Below are positions 1 through 12,476 of a DNA stretch of 64,000 nucleotides, one piece after another. The stretch is taken from assembly GCA_028023455.1 (NCBI GenBank), contig JAQFVV010006852.1, positions 62,001-126,000 on the forward strand, read 5' to 3'. This DNA is from Epiperipatus broadwayi (lineage: Eukaryota; Onychophora; Udeonychophora; Euonychophora; Peripatidae). The notes below the pieces were generated by a model, which ran no database searches, was not told where the DNA came from, and saw only the letters and a program-made list of their open reading frames with translations. The stretch's first letter is position 1, and the number at the start of each line of letters is the position of its first letter. A program made the position numbers and the translations under genes.

Positions 1-786
1 AGAATGTTAAAAAAGAGAAAAGATTACTTCTAGTTCACTCATTTAAAATTTGCTTTTATTATCTTTAAATTCAACATTCAGAGCTGAAGGTTCAATGTTT
101 AAAATTTAATTATTCAAAGTTGGAAATTTAAATATGATTTTAAAAAATTCAAGTTATATTTTATTAAAATGTCATAATTATATAAAAATATTTTTGCATT
201 AGAATAAATATTTTTGTTATTGTAATTAATAAAATTAATTAAAAATGATGAAAAAAGCAGACACTCATCATCATTAGCTGCTCATAAAAATATGTTTTTT
301 TATTTTGCAGCAAAGTTATGAATAAAAATCAATATTGTAAACTGATCATAATGACATGTTTCTAAATGCACAGTGGATGTGCATTTATCCTGGACTTGAT
401 GCAGTTCCTAATTAATTATTGATGCAAAGTATGATGAGTGATCAAACTTTTTTTTGAACTGCTATTTCCTGAGTTGTGTTTGCCGCCATCTTAGAATTAT
501 GCCTGCACAAATACATGTTAAATGAAAGTCCTCTCTCATAGAATATCTGAGTCCTTACAGAAATGAAGAAACATGACCTAAATTTTTTAAAAATCTAAAG
601 CAATTGAAAACCATATTCTATAGCAGCTAAAATAAATAAACCAAAAAGAAGAAGTATACTGGAATGGACTCAATACTATAAAAACAAAACAACTGAAGAA
701 AAATTAAAAAGAATTAATAAATATTAACCTTAAGAAAAAAAATTATAGCCAAAGACTACAAAACTTTTAATATTGAAAGGGTGATC
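1..786. other. AT-rich non-coding DNA, no gene seen
   Basis: No open frame, exon with paired splice sites, RNA gene or repeat structure could be supported here. The sequence is poly-A/T-interrupted and looks intergenic or intronic. It ends at the direct repeat that borders the palindromic insertion starting near 787. Confidence 0.5.
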
Positions 787-1461
787 ACATTTATAATAAC
801 ATTTATAAATAATATTTATTTTCAAAGCGCAGATGATTTGAAATTAACTTACGAGAGAGTGCAAGTCTCTCAGCGCTTGTGATTATTAATAGCCAATCAG
901 ATCGTAAATACTGGGACAACGATTTAACAAGAAAAGAGTGGTAACCACTCTTAACTTTACTTGTCTGTCTATATATCCAAGCCAGTCCAAAGTACTTATA
1001 TCTGAAAGTGTGAATATTAAATACCTTCACACACTACTCACTGACTTCAAATTACAAACATACAGCATGAAATCTTTAGATTCACTATGCAGTAGATTAT
1101 CGATGTTATAAATTGCAGAAATATATGTAAATAATCTGCGCTTTGAAAATAAATATTATTTACATATATTTCTGCAATTTATAACGTCGATAATCTACTG
1201 CATAGTGAATCTAAAGATTTCATGCTGTATGTTTGTAATTTGAAGTCAGTGAGTAGTGTGTGAAGGTATTTAATATTCACACTTTCAGATATAAGTACTT
1301 TGGACTGGCTTGGATATATAGACAGACAAGTAAAGTTAAGAGTGGTTACCACTCTTTTCTTGTTAAATCGTTGTCCCAGTATTTACGATCTGATTGGCTA
1401 TTAATAATCACAAGCGCTGAGAGACTTGCACTCTCTCGTAAGTTAATAACATTTATAATAA
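787..1461. mobile_element. Palindromic fold-back insertion with 13-bp flanking direct repeats
   Basis: Two arms of about 290 bp (843-1133 and 1158-1447) are near-perfect reverse complements. A 24-bp block at 811-834 is the exact reverse complement of the loop at 1134-1157, so the order is A, B, A', B'. The 13-mer ACATTTATAATAA occurs at 787-799 and 1449-1461, directly at the element edges, and looks like a target-site duplication. Because of the palindrome the same 63-residue reading frame (start MKVFNIHTFRYKYF) appears on both strands; it matches nothing I recognise and is probably not coding. The arms hold an inverted CCAAT motif (GATTGGCT) and a perfect small palindrome GAGTGGTTACCACTC. 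The A-B-A' order resembles the inverted-plus-direct terminal repeat at the 5' end of the PLE near 30.5 kb, so a PLE terminal-repeat derivative is possible. That link is inference. Confidence 0.75.
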
Positions 1462-2120
1462 TTTACTAATATATTTTATTATTTACATTTTATAATTTAA
1501 AACAATAGTGTAATAATATTTTGTATTAAAATAATATAGGCCAGTTTAATCAATGAATATTATTACATAATATATTTTTGTCATTTATTAATCTAACCTC
1601 TTGTCTCTCTTTTCATAAATTTATACCATTCAAATACTAATAAATTATATATTGTAATAAAAATGAAATGCTTGTATTAATATTGTTTGATTAAAGTAAT
1701 AAATTAACTTCATAATAGGGTACCAGATAAGATTTCATACTCAACCAAGTTAGTCATAAGTCTAATTTGATAATGCTGATGGTATATATCTCCTCCCATA
1801 GTTTTCTCAGTAGTTGGGTGGTGCCCTGGTTTAAATCAGCATAAATTCTACTCTGTAGAAGATTATTAAAGTTTTTTTCAGTTAATTATGAGTGATTCAT
1901 TGATTTGAAAAATTGGTTTTGGTCTATAATATTTTTTATAAATATAATCAGGTCTGACTATTAGTATGGTTTATAATTAAAATAAATTATAGGGCTTTTA
2001 ATATTTGTATCATTTCTGAGTTATTTGAATTTAAAGTGCAAGATCATAAAAAGCTATCTTTCTTTATTATTAATCATTAATTTTTCAAAATCTCAGGATT
2101 ATTACAATAATATACATATA
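1462..2120. other. AT-rich non-coding DNA
   Basis: No gene or repeat recognised. Short A/T runs only. Confidence 0.45.
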
Positions 2121-2299
2121 TAAAATTAAGAGTATGCTAATAAGCTCTAAACAAGCATTTTTAATTTTTTTTATGATAAATGCTACTACAAGAAAAGGTA
2201 TTCAAACTTTTGATTTGAATGCCTTCTCTTGTAGTAGCATTTATCATAAAAAAAATTTAAAAAGCTTGTTAGGAGCTTATTAGCATGCTCTTAATTTTA
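2121..2299. mobile_element. 179-bp hairpin (MITE-like) element
   Basis: Almost the whole segment is an inverted repeat: the left arm starts TAAAATTAAGAGTATGCTA and the right arm ends TAGCATGCTCTTAATTTTA. The arms are about 85 bp, and the few-base loop lies near 2207-2213. Flanks read CATATA on the left and CATATT on the right, a possible 5-6 bp target duplication. There is no coding capacity. The length and full-length hairpin fit a fold-back MITE, but the superfamily cannot be assigned from the ends. Confidence 0.7.
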
Positions 2300-4375
2300 C
2301 ATATTTATAAATGCAAGCTATATATATAAGTCATGTGACATCTGACTTTATATTATTTATATATATATTGTAATGATATTTTTGTGACTATAAATATTCC
2401 ATAGTACATGGATGTGAACCTAGCACCAAAAATATTTAATGGTATTTTTAATATATACCCTGAATTTTGATTCAAATAAATATAAAGGCTAAATGGTTAA
2501 TAAAATTTTAAAAAAATAATTTAATTCAGTTATATAATAATATTAACCAATGTGATGATGATGATGATGATGATTTATAGATACCAGTTTGTCCAAAAGT
2601 ATTTTATTTATCTTTCAATAAAATTAAATAATGAAACCCTCAGATACCAAACCTTCTAACTAAAAAATTTTCATTTGAAAAACTTTTAAAAAATCTTATT
2701 ATCAAAATCCCTGCATGTTTTCCAGTGGATTGCATAATTTTTCATAATTGTGAATATTAACTAATATATGTGCGTTAAAAAATAATGTTTGGATTAAGTT
2801 ACAAACACAAACTAAATGAAGAATTAATAAAAAATAATTTAATTTATTAATATTGAATAAATAAAACTGCCATGTTTATACTATACAAAAATATTAAATA
2901 TTATAGTAATAAAACATATTTTAAATTTAAATTTAGGTTTTTCTATATGACAAGATATTAGTATGTTAAATATTGAAGCAGTCACAAATCATGGTTTTTA
3001 CAGATATTTTATTTAAAATAATATTTTATGGTTGTCTTTATTAATTTCCCTCTGAAAATAATAGTTCCTTTCTTTGGAAACTAATAAGGTTAGAGACAAA
3101 ATATAGCAGCATTGTTGATCAAGTCTTGGGTAGATCATAAACATTGTCTATTTAGTTGTTAACAGCACTATATATATATACACACACATAGGCTGGTTTA
3201 GCAATATTCAGTATCAGTTTCTGGATTTGACTAAATTTTCTGGGTATTTGTCTGGTGTAATCTTTCTTTTGCCTAGCTACCCATTATAGAATGTTATCTG
3301 GTAAATGTTTGGTGTATAATACTACTTCAAAAACAGTCAGCAACATATTTTATGGTGGAGAACAATTTTAATTAACAGTTTCTTTTCTCAGCACTGGATC
3401 TCTGCCACGCAACTTTAAAACTAGACTAGACTGAAATGCAAAGCAATCTGGAGTCAGAATGCCTAGTTGCTTGTTTCAGACTTATTTATATCTATTTGAA
3501 ATTGTTCAAACATGTTTTTAAACAATATATACATCATCAGCTACAGAGAATCTGATATTTGTATTTTTTTATTCTTTTCCAAACATATTGCAGAAACAAA
3601 TTTACAACTAATATTATACTTTGAAACATAAATAAACAAAAGAGAAAAAAGTTTCTCTTTTTCATTATCTGCATTATTAGTAAAAATAGGAAGAAAGAAA
3701 AATTAAAGCTGACTTTTAATTATAGCTTAATATTTTATTAATTTTTATTAATTCCAACATTTTAATATTAGATTCAAATCTGCAGTCTGATTTACTATAA
3801 AAAAGTGAGAGATTGTATCAAACCTGAATTCAAAGTAGGTAAACTGAAGACTTCAAAATGCCCTCGATGTAAAACTAAGCAATTGAAATTGTGGTGTGTA
3901 TCAAAACCACTTTTCTTTCTTCTTTTACAGGATATTTTGCCATTTTATTCTTTCACATTTATTCTAAGGCTATTTTATAAAATATTTTCTAATAATAAAT
4001 TTTTATTTTCATTTTTTAGACAGTTTACTTCAGTGACACATATACACATGCACATAATGCAAATAGCAGTTTGTATATTTGTTACACAATTCATATAACT
4101 TTTTATTAAATATTTTCTTTTTTATGCCACTTTGTAATATAACCATATTTGAGCTGCTATTGGACTTATTATTGAAACCCCCTTCTTTTCATGCTGAGAC
4201 AATGGGACAGAGTAACTTTCCATTTCCCATGTGTATGCTTACTACAAAATTTAAATTTTATTCATTTTTCTAAATTATTTTTATATTTCAGATCTTCTCA
4301 TAAATAATGCTTTACAGAATACATAGACCATAATTGCAAAAATTTTCTTGATATAGGTCATTTTAATTAAAGCAG
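2300..4375. other. AT-rich non-coding DNA with short simple repeats
   Basis: Contains a short (GAT)n run at about 2552-2575 and a TA/CA run at about 3169-3188. An open frame at 3805-4098 carries CPRCKTKQLKLWC (two CxxC-like cysteines), but its length is ordinary for chance frames in this base composition and no splice sites pair with it. I do not call it a gene. Confidence 0.4.
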
Positions 4376-4500
4376 ATAGAGCTCTGATGAAGACTGCTGG
4401 ACAGTCAAAACTGTAAGGAAAATAAAGTTGTTAAGAAAATGTGTTGCATTAAAGTGTATAAGAAAGAAGTGTTATAAGCACTATATATGATATAGAAAGC
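4376..4500 (+). repeat. Decayed repeat tail with hammerhead-like core
   Basis: At 4383 CTGATGA is followed by the stem GACTG/CAGTC around a CTGGA loop and then AAAA. This is the layout of a hammerhead ribozyme core, except that the required GAAA reads AAAA. Downstream, TTGCATTAAAGTGTATAAG resembles TTGCATCGAAGTGTATATG at about 15970-15988, so the two sites probably derive from one repeat family. Catalytic activity is unlikely as written, because no good stem III or cleavage triplet is visible. Confidence 0.3.
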
Positions 4501-5449
4501 TATAAAATGTATAGGACTTCACCTCTAGGATCTATAAAAAAATCCATTATAGGACTTTAAGATGTACAATGAAGCAGAAATCCATAAAGGATTCTGCTTG
4601 ACTTTTGTTCAGCTACTGATAAGACATCAAAGTAAAACATAAGCATTGTTCCCTTTGAATCCTAGATGCTGCTAAATTCAACAAAAACTCTAACTGCACC
4701 TTGAGTGACTAAATTAATTAGAAAAAGTGCTGTGGAGACAATATACACTTCAATTTAACAAGAAAACATAGTTCTCTCACACACATGACCAAATCCCAAT
4801 ATAAAAAAATAAATGAAGGGGAAGGGGAGATTATAAAAACAGTATTTTAGTAAATATTTCACCAAAAAATAAAAAAATATAAGTTAAGTGTGCTGGGACT
4901 CAGTGATAGAGAAGTTTGGTAAAATAAGAGTACAATGGCTTAGTGATTTCACGGGCTTATTGTATCATCATATTCATAGCAGAATAGGAAAAAAGTGATC
5001 TGTTTATATAGGCTAATAGTATTTAAATTTATGTAAATTAGAATTCAAAGTTTCCATTTTTTTTGCAGAGAGAGGAAGCATGATTCTTTGCAGTCTATAG
5101 TGCATGTATTGTTAGCTATATACTATGCTTCTCTAATTTTCCATTTTTCATCATTTTTTCAATATATTTTATGAGATCAGGTGTGATTTTAAATATATAT
5201 CCTATTACTTTTTGATGTTTTAGAAAAGTAGAGCTATATTCAAGCTTGCCAGATGTCCTTTTATTTAAATATTGGTGGTGTGAAAGGCATGTGGATAAGA
5301 ATGCCCAGGATTCTCCATAGTATATTGCTTTGTATCCAGTTTAGGGGCCTTTAATTTTATACACAGTATTAGGAGTCAGTTCAGGTTCAAGTCTATCCAT
5401 GGAATTATTAATTACTTTACTCAGTTTTTCTATCATTTCATACCTACAC
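4501..5449. other. Non-coding DNA, nothing recognised
   Basis: No open frame, RNA gene or element boundary could be supported. Confidence 0.4.
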
Positions 5450-6175
5450 ACTTAATATATATTACAATTTATACAAGAGGAATATACATATTTATTATTA
5501 GATAAAAATTATTAAGTGCATAATAAATATTAAAATTAATAAAGAAAATGATATTACAAATAATTAAAAAATGAAAACAAAAGATTACTAATCCAACATA
5601 AAAATTTTGACAAAAACGCATGTGCCAGTAGCGGGGAGTGGTGAAAAATTTCAAAAGAAAAAATTAAAAAAATATCTGACCAACAAATAATAAATTACTA
5701 AGCACATAAAAATATTAAAATTAATAAATGAAAGTACAAAAGCATAATACACATATTTGAAAAAAGGAAAAAAGTAAAAAAATCCTAAATTAACATAAAA
5801 ACTTGAAGGTAAAAACATTAGTTTATCAAATATTACAATTGATACTACATTTAACTAATATTACATCAAATATATACATTATCCCAAAGCAAGCAAGGTT
5901 TGTCTCACTCGCCATGTGTTCTAGGAGGTAAAAATAAAGACAGAGGAGGAAAAGGTCAGAGATTATTTGGCATTCCCAGGAATGACTTTTGATTTTTATT
6001 ATTTGGAGCCGTGAAAAGCAAAAAAAAAAAAATAATACAACCTTAAAAAGTTCAAACAATGTTTAAAAGATTAATAATCTTAAATTAAAATGAATATTTG
6101 CATGAGTGAAATCCCTACAATAATTACATGGGTGATACTTTGTCTTCATCATTTTTGATCAATAAATAGATATAT
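5450..6175 (-). repeat. P repeat, minus-strand copy
   Basis: The reverse complement aligns by eye with 17125-17800 on the plus strand. Shared strings include GATCAAAAATGAT, GATTTCACTCATGCAA and TTTAAGATTATTAA in the same order, followed by related blocks around ATTATGCACTTA(G/A)TAAT. The copies are strongly diverged with many indels. Minus-strand open frames inside it (5469-5654, 5826-6059) are not conserved in the other copy and are not called as genes. The family is unknown to me. Confidence 0.65.
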
Positions 6176-6559
6176 GTATATACTTCAATGGGGATGGGTT
6201 TAGAAAGGCTATTTTCAGACTTATTGCATTCATGTTAGTCGTTTCAAACATTTGCCACTTAAATATAAAATAATAATGGTTTCTCCATAACACAAAAATT
6301 AAAACAGAAGTTTTTCTAAATGCAAATGTATAAATGTTATTTATTTCTTTATTCATTTTCCGTTATTACAATGTTATCCACTTGCCTTAATAAATTTGAT
6401 ATATTTATTCATTTTATCTAAATTTGATGTACTTGTTTTCCCTGTTACTACAAACACCTTTTAATTATTTTTTGAAATTTGTTTTAAATTTTATTTGTTA
6501 TTTAAGATTTACTAATTGTTTATTTTAAGTAATAGCAAAATAGCAGTGATATATACCTT

Positions 6560-7200
<641 letters not shown>

Positions 7201-7289
7201 TATTCTACAGTCATCTATCAGTATTGGTTTGCAATGCACTCACAAACATTTTGATTAGTATGGGGAGCCCAATACTATCTCTGGCATAA

Positions 7290-8215
7290 TAAAGCAATAA
7301 AAGATGGCAGAAAATATCATAGGGAACCAGGTGTTCTATTTATTTTGTCATAAGCAGTTTAAAAATCACACTTTTAATCAAAAATCAAAAAATAAACATG
7401 CAAATTTCATAGAACTAACCATAATAAAAAATATCAAATATGTTTAGAAATCAAAATATCAAGCATATAAATAGTAATAAGGAATTAATTTTAAAAATTA
7501 GCAAAAAAAAAAAAACAAACAGCATAAACATGTGTTAAAATATCAAATTATTATGACAATCAAATATAAAAAGCAATATTTAGCAATTATTATTGCTAAA
7601 TGACCACTAAATTGTTAGTGTAATTACATGGCTAAAGCAAAAAAAAAATCAAATACTTCTATTATTAAGCATATTAGCAATTAAAAAAATAATCAAAACA
7701 AAATTAGCAAAAATCAAACTTTCAGAAACAATATTATGCAAATATTAGCAAATAGCAAGTCACCAGCATAATCACATGACCAAAAGATAAAATTGCTATG
7801 GTAATCAAATATATATATATATAAAACAATATTTAGCAACTATTATTTATAACTGACCACAAAAATGTTAGTATCATAACATGACCAAAACAAAGAAACA
7901 TCAAATACATCTAGAAATCAAAATATCAAGCATATTAATAATCAGAAAATGAGCAAAAAAATGACAGTATAATCACATGACCAAAAGATCAAATTACTAT
8001 GGTATTTAAATAGGACAAATAATATTTAGCAACTATTATTAGAAAATGACCACAAAAATGTCAGCGTGATTACTTGGCTGAAACAAAAAATAAAACAAAT
8101 ACTTCTAGAAATCAAATTTTAAGCATATTCATAATTAGGTAATTATCTAAAAAAGTGAGCAAAAATCAATATTTCAAAAACAATATTTAGCAAATATTAA
8201 TAAATAAGAAATACG
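7290..8215 (-). repeat. Q repeat, minus-strand copies in loose tandem
   Basis: Motifs such as CAATATTTAGCAA(C/T)TATTAT, ATGACCACAAAAATGT and CTAGAAATCAAAATATCAAGC recur at irregular spacing (for example CAATATT near 7574, 7717, 7827 and 8181). This shows diverged tandem units of roughly 150-250 bp. The reverse complement matches 8216-8500 and 18720-19200. AAATAAACATGCAAATTTCAT near 7390 is the complement of the plus-strand copy near 8467-8488. Confidence 0.7.
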
Positions 8216-8660
8216 CTTGATATTAAGATTTCTAGACATATGTGATTTGTTTTTTGTTTTGGTTACATAATTTTCTAACATTTTTGTAGTCATTTACTAA
8301 TAATAATTGCTAATATTGTTTTTCATATTTGATTACCATAGTAATTTGATATTTTGGTAATGTGATTATGTCAGCTGATTTTTCATTTTGGTATGTTTTT
8401 TATCATTTTGTAATTACTAAGATATTTGATATTTTGATTCTAGATTTATATAATTGCATTTACTTTTATGAAATTTGCATGTTTATTTTTTAATTTTCTA
8501 TGGAAATTGCAATTCTTTAACTATATTGGACAAAACAACTGGAACAACTGATGCTGTAGAGGATTATCTGCAATTTTTTATAACTTGGTTGTGTCAGCAG
8601 TCATTTGGGACTTCCCTTAGAAACCAAAATGAAATGGCAGAGAGCACACTCTAAACTGTA
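8216..8660 (+). repeat. Q repeat, plus-strand copy
   Basis: It lies back to back with the minus-strand copy, making a diverged inverted repeat centred near 8216. The segment from ATGAAATTTGCATGTTTATT through CTTAGAAACCAAAATG to GAGAGCACA is repeated near 19230-19401, which defines a shared 3' end. Confidence 0.7.
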
Positions 8661-9480
<820 letters not shown>

Positions 9481-9597
9481 GACAGATATGTAGATAGGGA
9501 TGTAAACTGATAGGTATATAGATAGAAGTATATACTCTTATTCTATTCTTTTACTTTCTTTGCATATCTTCATATATTCATATATATATATATATAT

Positions 9598-11309
9598 TGT
9601 GCCAAGGCCAAATTGGCACATGTATATAAAATAATTTTGTCTAAAAAAAAAATTATTTATTATTAAAATCTGTCGTAAAAGAGTTTGAAAAAAAAAATAG
9701 AAATTAATAGATTAAAAGGGGAGAGGGGGAGTTTTGTTTAGAAAAAATAAAACTAAGGGTTCATAGAAGTTAAAGAGTGTTATTATTTTAAATTAAAAGC
9801 TTCAAAATACAAATCTCTTTTCATTCAAATTGAATAAAAAAAATAGTATTAAAACTAGTTTTGATGTGTAGAGTAAAATTATATATATATATGTGTGCGA
9901 ATGTAAAATAAATGTATCAGTATTAAATATTATAAATAAATGAAAAATGTATTTAAAAAAAACACAGTGGTGTGCTACTAATTAAAGATATGAAAACAAC
10001 ATGTTTTGAAATAGCTACTACTAATTAAACAATCAAACAAAAAACACATTGTCATAGAATTAGTTATCAATGAAATTTCGACAACACTCATTTGCCGGAG
10101 GATATTAAAACAAAAAACACTTTGCAGATATAAATAGCTAAATTAATTGGGTCAGTTTTATTCAGTCTAGTTTCCAGTGACAGTCTTGTTTTCATTTAGA
10201 TAACAATTTCTATTATGTATTCAGAAACAAAAATGAATTGTTGAGCAGCTTTTGGAAATATACGCTTGTGCTTCAGCCTTTTTGTCCAACAAGATCATCA
10301 AAACCTGCCTGTGAAATAATGTCTGCATAACAACTTAGAAATCTTCCATCAAGCATTCAACTGTCTTCAAGAATAAAACCAACGGTTTTGCATAAAATCT
10401 CTTCAAGAAACATCCAAATCTAACCGGTTAGATATAATCCATCAGAAGCAGCAGATGCAGCCAACAACAAGCAATATCCACATTCCAAAAATCCTAGGTA
10501 AACATTTATTTATTATCATTTATACGTAGTAGCCACCGCTGTAATTCGTAAATATTCAAGATTCAAATTATATGAACTCTATCATATGTAAAATGAACTA
10601 TTGATATGTGTGTTTAAGTGTCAAATGCTATTAATGCTTTATTATTATATTTGTGAATGCTATATGAGTTAATATGTGCGTGGTCATTATATCAGTGTTA
10701 TTAGTTAAATTAGATAAATACCAGTGGTCTACTATTAAAATCTACAAGAATATTTAAACTAGTTTAGAAATGTTACTTTAAAAATGTGCATGTGTTAAAT
10801 CAGATTTATAAAGATGTTTAAATTTAGTCAATTAATGTTTGGTAATAACTTATCTTTAAACTTAATGTTAATTAAAATAAAATGTCTTCAAACTTAAACT
10901 TTATTTGTTGGTCAATTCTTTTTACCAACCTTTTATTAATTCTTTCCACCACTAATTTTGTATAATTTTGTTATTGAATTAAAATTAGACTGAGCTAGTT
11001 TTAGGGAATGTTTCGAGCACTGGATTATGAGCCTACTGCCCGAATACATTAGTCTTCAGACTAGCTGGTGCCCCAGGGTTTACCCTGAAACAAATAAATT
11101 ATTTGGATAGTAGGGGTTTGAATCTAGCAGCCGAGATGGGCCATTGTTGATAGTTAAACCTATCAATAAGTTCTTCCATTTTGCTCGAACGTGCCGGTTC
11201 ATTCATGTAACCTTTATAAGATTATAAATGTATTATGAAGGAGTTTGAAACCAGCCAAAACTTATATATACGTATGAGTAAAGGGATTTCAGCAGTTCGA
11301 CTGGGTACA
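9598..11309 (+). repeat. 5' long terminal repeat (1712 bp)
   Basis: Begins TGTGCCAAGG and ends ACTGGGTACA. It aligns end to end with 14240-15909. It contains a 41-bp segment (about 10131-10171) absent from the 3' copy, while the 3' copy has a 4-bp AATT expansion. Scattered substitutions (a few per cent by eye) suggest the insertion is not recent. Confidence 0.92.
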
Positions 11310-11313
11310 TAAA

Positions 11314-11331
11314 TGGCGCCCAATGTGGGGC
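11314..11331 (+). promoter_or_regulatory. Primer binding site, tRNA-Lys type
   Basis: TGGCGCCCAATGTGGGGC lies 4 nt after the LTR end. It complements the 3' end of an animal-type tRNA-Lys (the CUU isoacceptor ends ...CCCCACGTTGGGCGCCA) at 17 of 18 positions. This sets the element's orientation as plus. Confidence 0.88.
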
Positions 11332-11735
11332 TGGACCTAAGAAACAATAGTAAATAAATGCTTTGTTTCTTTTTTAAAAAAAATTTTCTATACAAAAGCT
11401 AAATTACGTACGTAAAGTGGTATTAATTTAAAAATAAAAAAAAAGAATTGACTGAAACCTTTTTTTTCCCTTTAAATGAAGAGAGATTTATGCTATTTAT
11501 GTTAGTTGAAATAAATCATTATGTTAAATCAGAGACAATTGGGTGTTTGGGTGGAGTTAAAGCATTAAGATCGTGTAGAGAAAAATGGAGACAGGAGGGG
11601 TGGAGTCAGCATGTATTTCCAGTTTAGTAAGAAATAAATAAAATAGAAATTAGTAAACTTATTAAAATAAAATACAGTATCAAAAATAATGATAAAAAGT
11701 GTTTAAAATTATAAATGATAAGAAATAAAGCCAAA

Positions 11736-12476
11736 ATGGAGGCTCAAGGTAAAAATATAGAGAATATTCCCAACAAGGAAAAAAGGGAAATCGTAGCTTT
11801 ACTAACCAGCATGTTTGAAAAACAAAAAGAAACAGCTGAAGCATATAAAAAATAGCAGAACAGCTTAAAAACCAAAATAATGAAATGAAGAGTAAATTGG
11901 AAGGGCAAGCTGAAATGCTTAAAAAGTTAAAGGACCCGATCGAAATGGGCCAGAATAAGATAAAAGAAGAAATGAAGGAAATAAGATGTGAAATTACAGG
12001 AAAGGTAGAGAAGAACCAAGAAATTATGAAGATAGATTTAGTTAAAAAAAGTCAGGAAGATGAAAGGGAAGTTGAGGTGATAAAAGACATAGAAATTAAA
12101 TTAGAATCAAATAGTGTTGTGACATATAAAGTAGAAACAAATGTAGACCAAGAAATAGAAGAGAGATATAAGTTCAAGATAGAAGACAGCATAAAAGAGT
12201 TTTTACAAAGAATTAAAAATAAAAGGTTTAAAGCAAACGTTCAAGTTCGTAGATTTAAAAACAGATTTAAAAAAAGTGTAAAAAAAATATTCCCAGATTG
12301 AAGTAATTCGGAGTTTGTCTAAATATCAAGATTTTCTGATTTACAAAGTTGAAGATAGAACAGAAAGAGAAAGAGATAAAGTAATAAATTATAAAAGTGG
12401 GATAGGTAAGAGAGGGAAGGTAGTTTATATTATAGAGTTAGTATGTAGAAAGAGAGAACCGCCTGACAAAAATTAA
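11736..12476 (+). pseudogene. Broken gag-like ORF of the LTR element
   Basis: An ATG at 11736 opens a frame that hits a stop in an A-run near 11850. The next frame continues the same lysine/glutamate-rich composition from about 11850 to 12301, and a third frame continues from another A-run near 12280 to a stop at 12476. Joined, it would be roughly 245 residues, charged and probably coiled-coil over its first two thirds, ending in an RKREPPDKN-like basic tail. Position just after the leader of an LTR element suggests a Gag-type structural protein, but no CCHC zinc knuckle or capsid homology motif is visible. Two frameshifts in homopolymers mean it is inactive, or that sequencing errors occurred in A-runs. 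No pol frame follows. Confidence 0.6.

Noticed and set aside
803-1469. Matching 63-residue frames on opposite strands
   Set aside because: A consequence of the palindrome; no family resemblance and no reason to favour either strand.
7430-8500. Possible CRISPR-like spaced repeats
   Set aside because: Repeats are diverged, irregularly spaced and in a eukaryotic context; they belong to the Q family.
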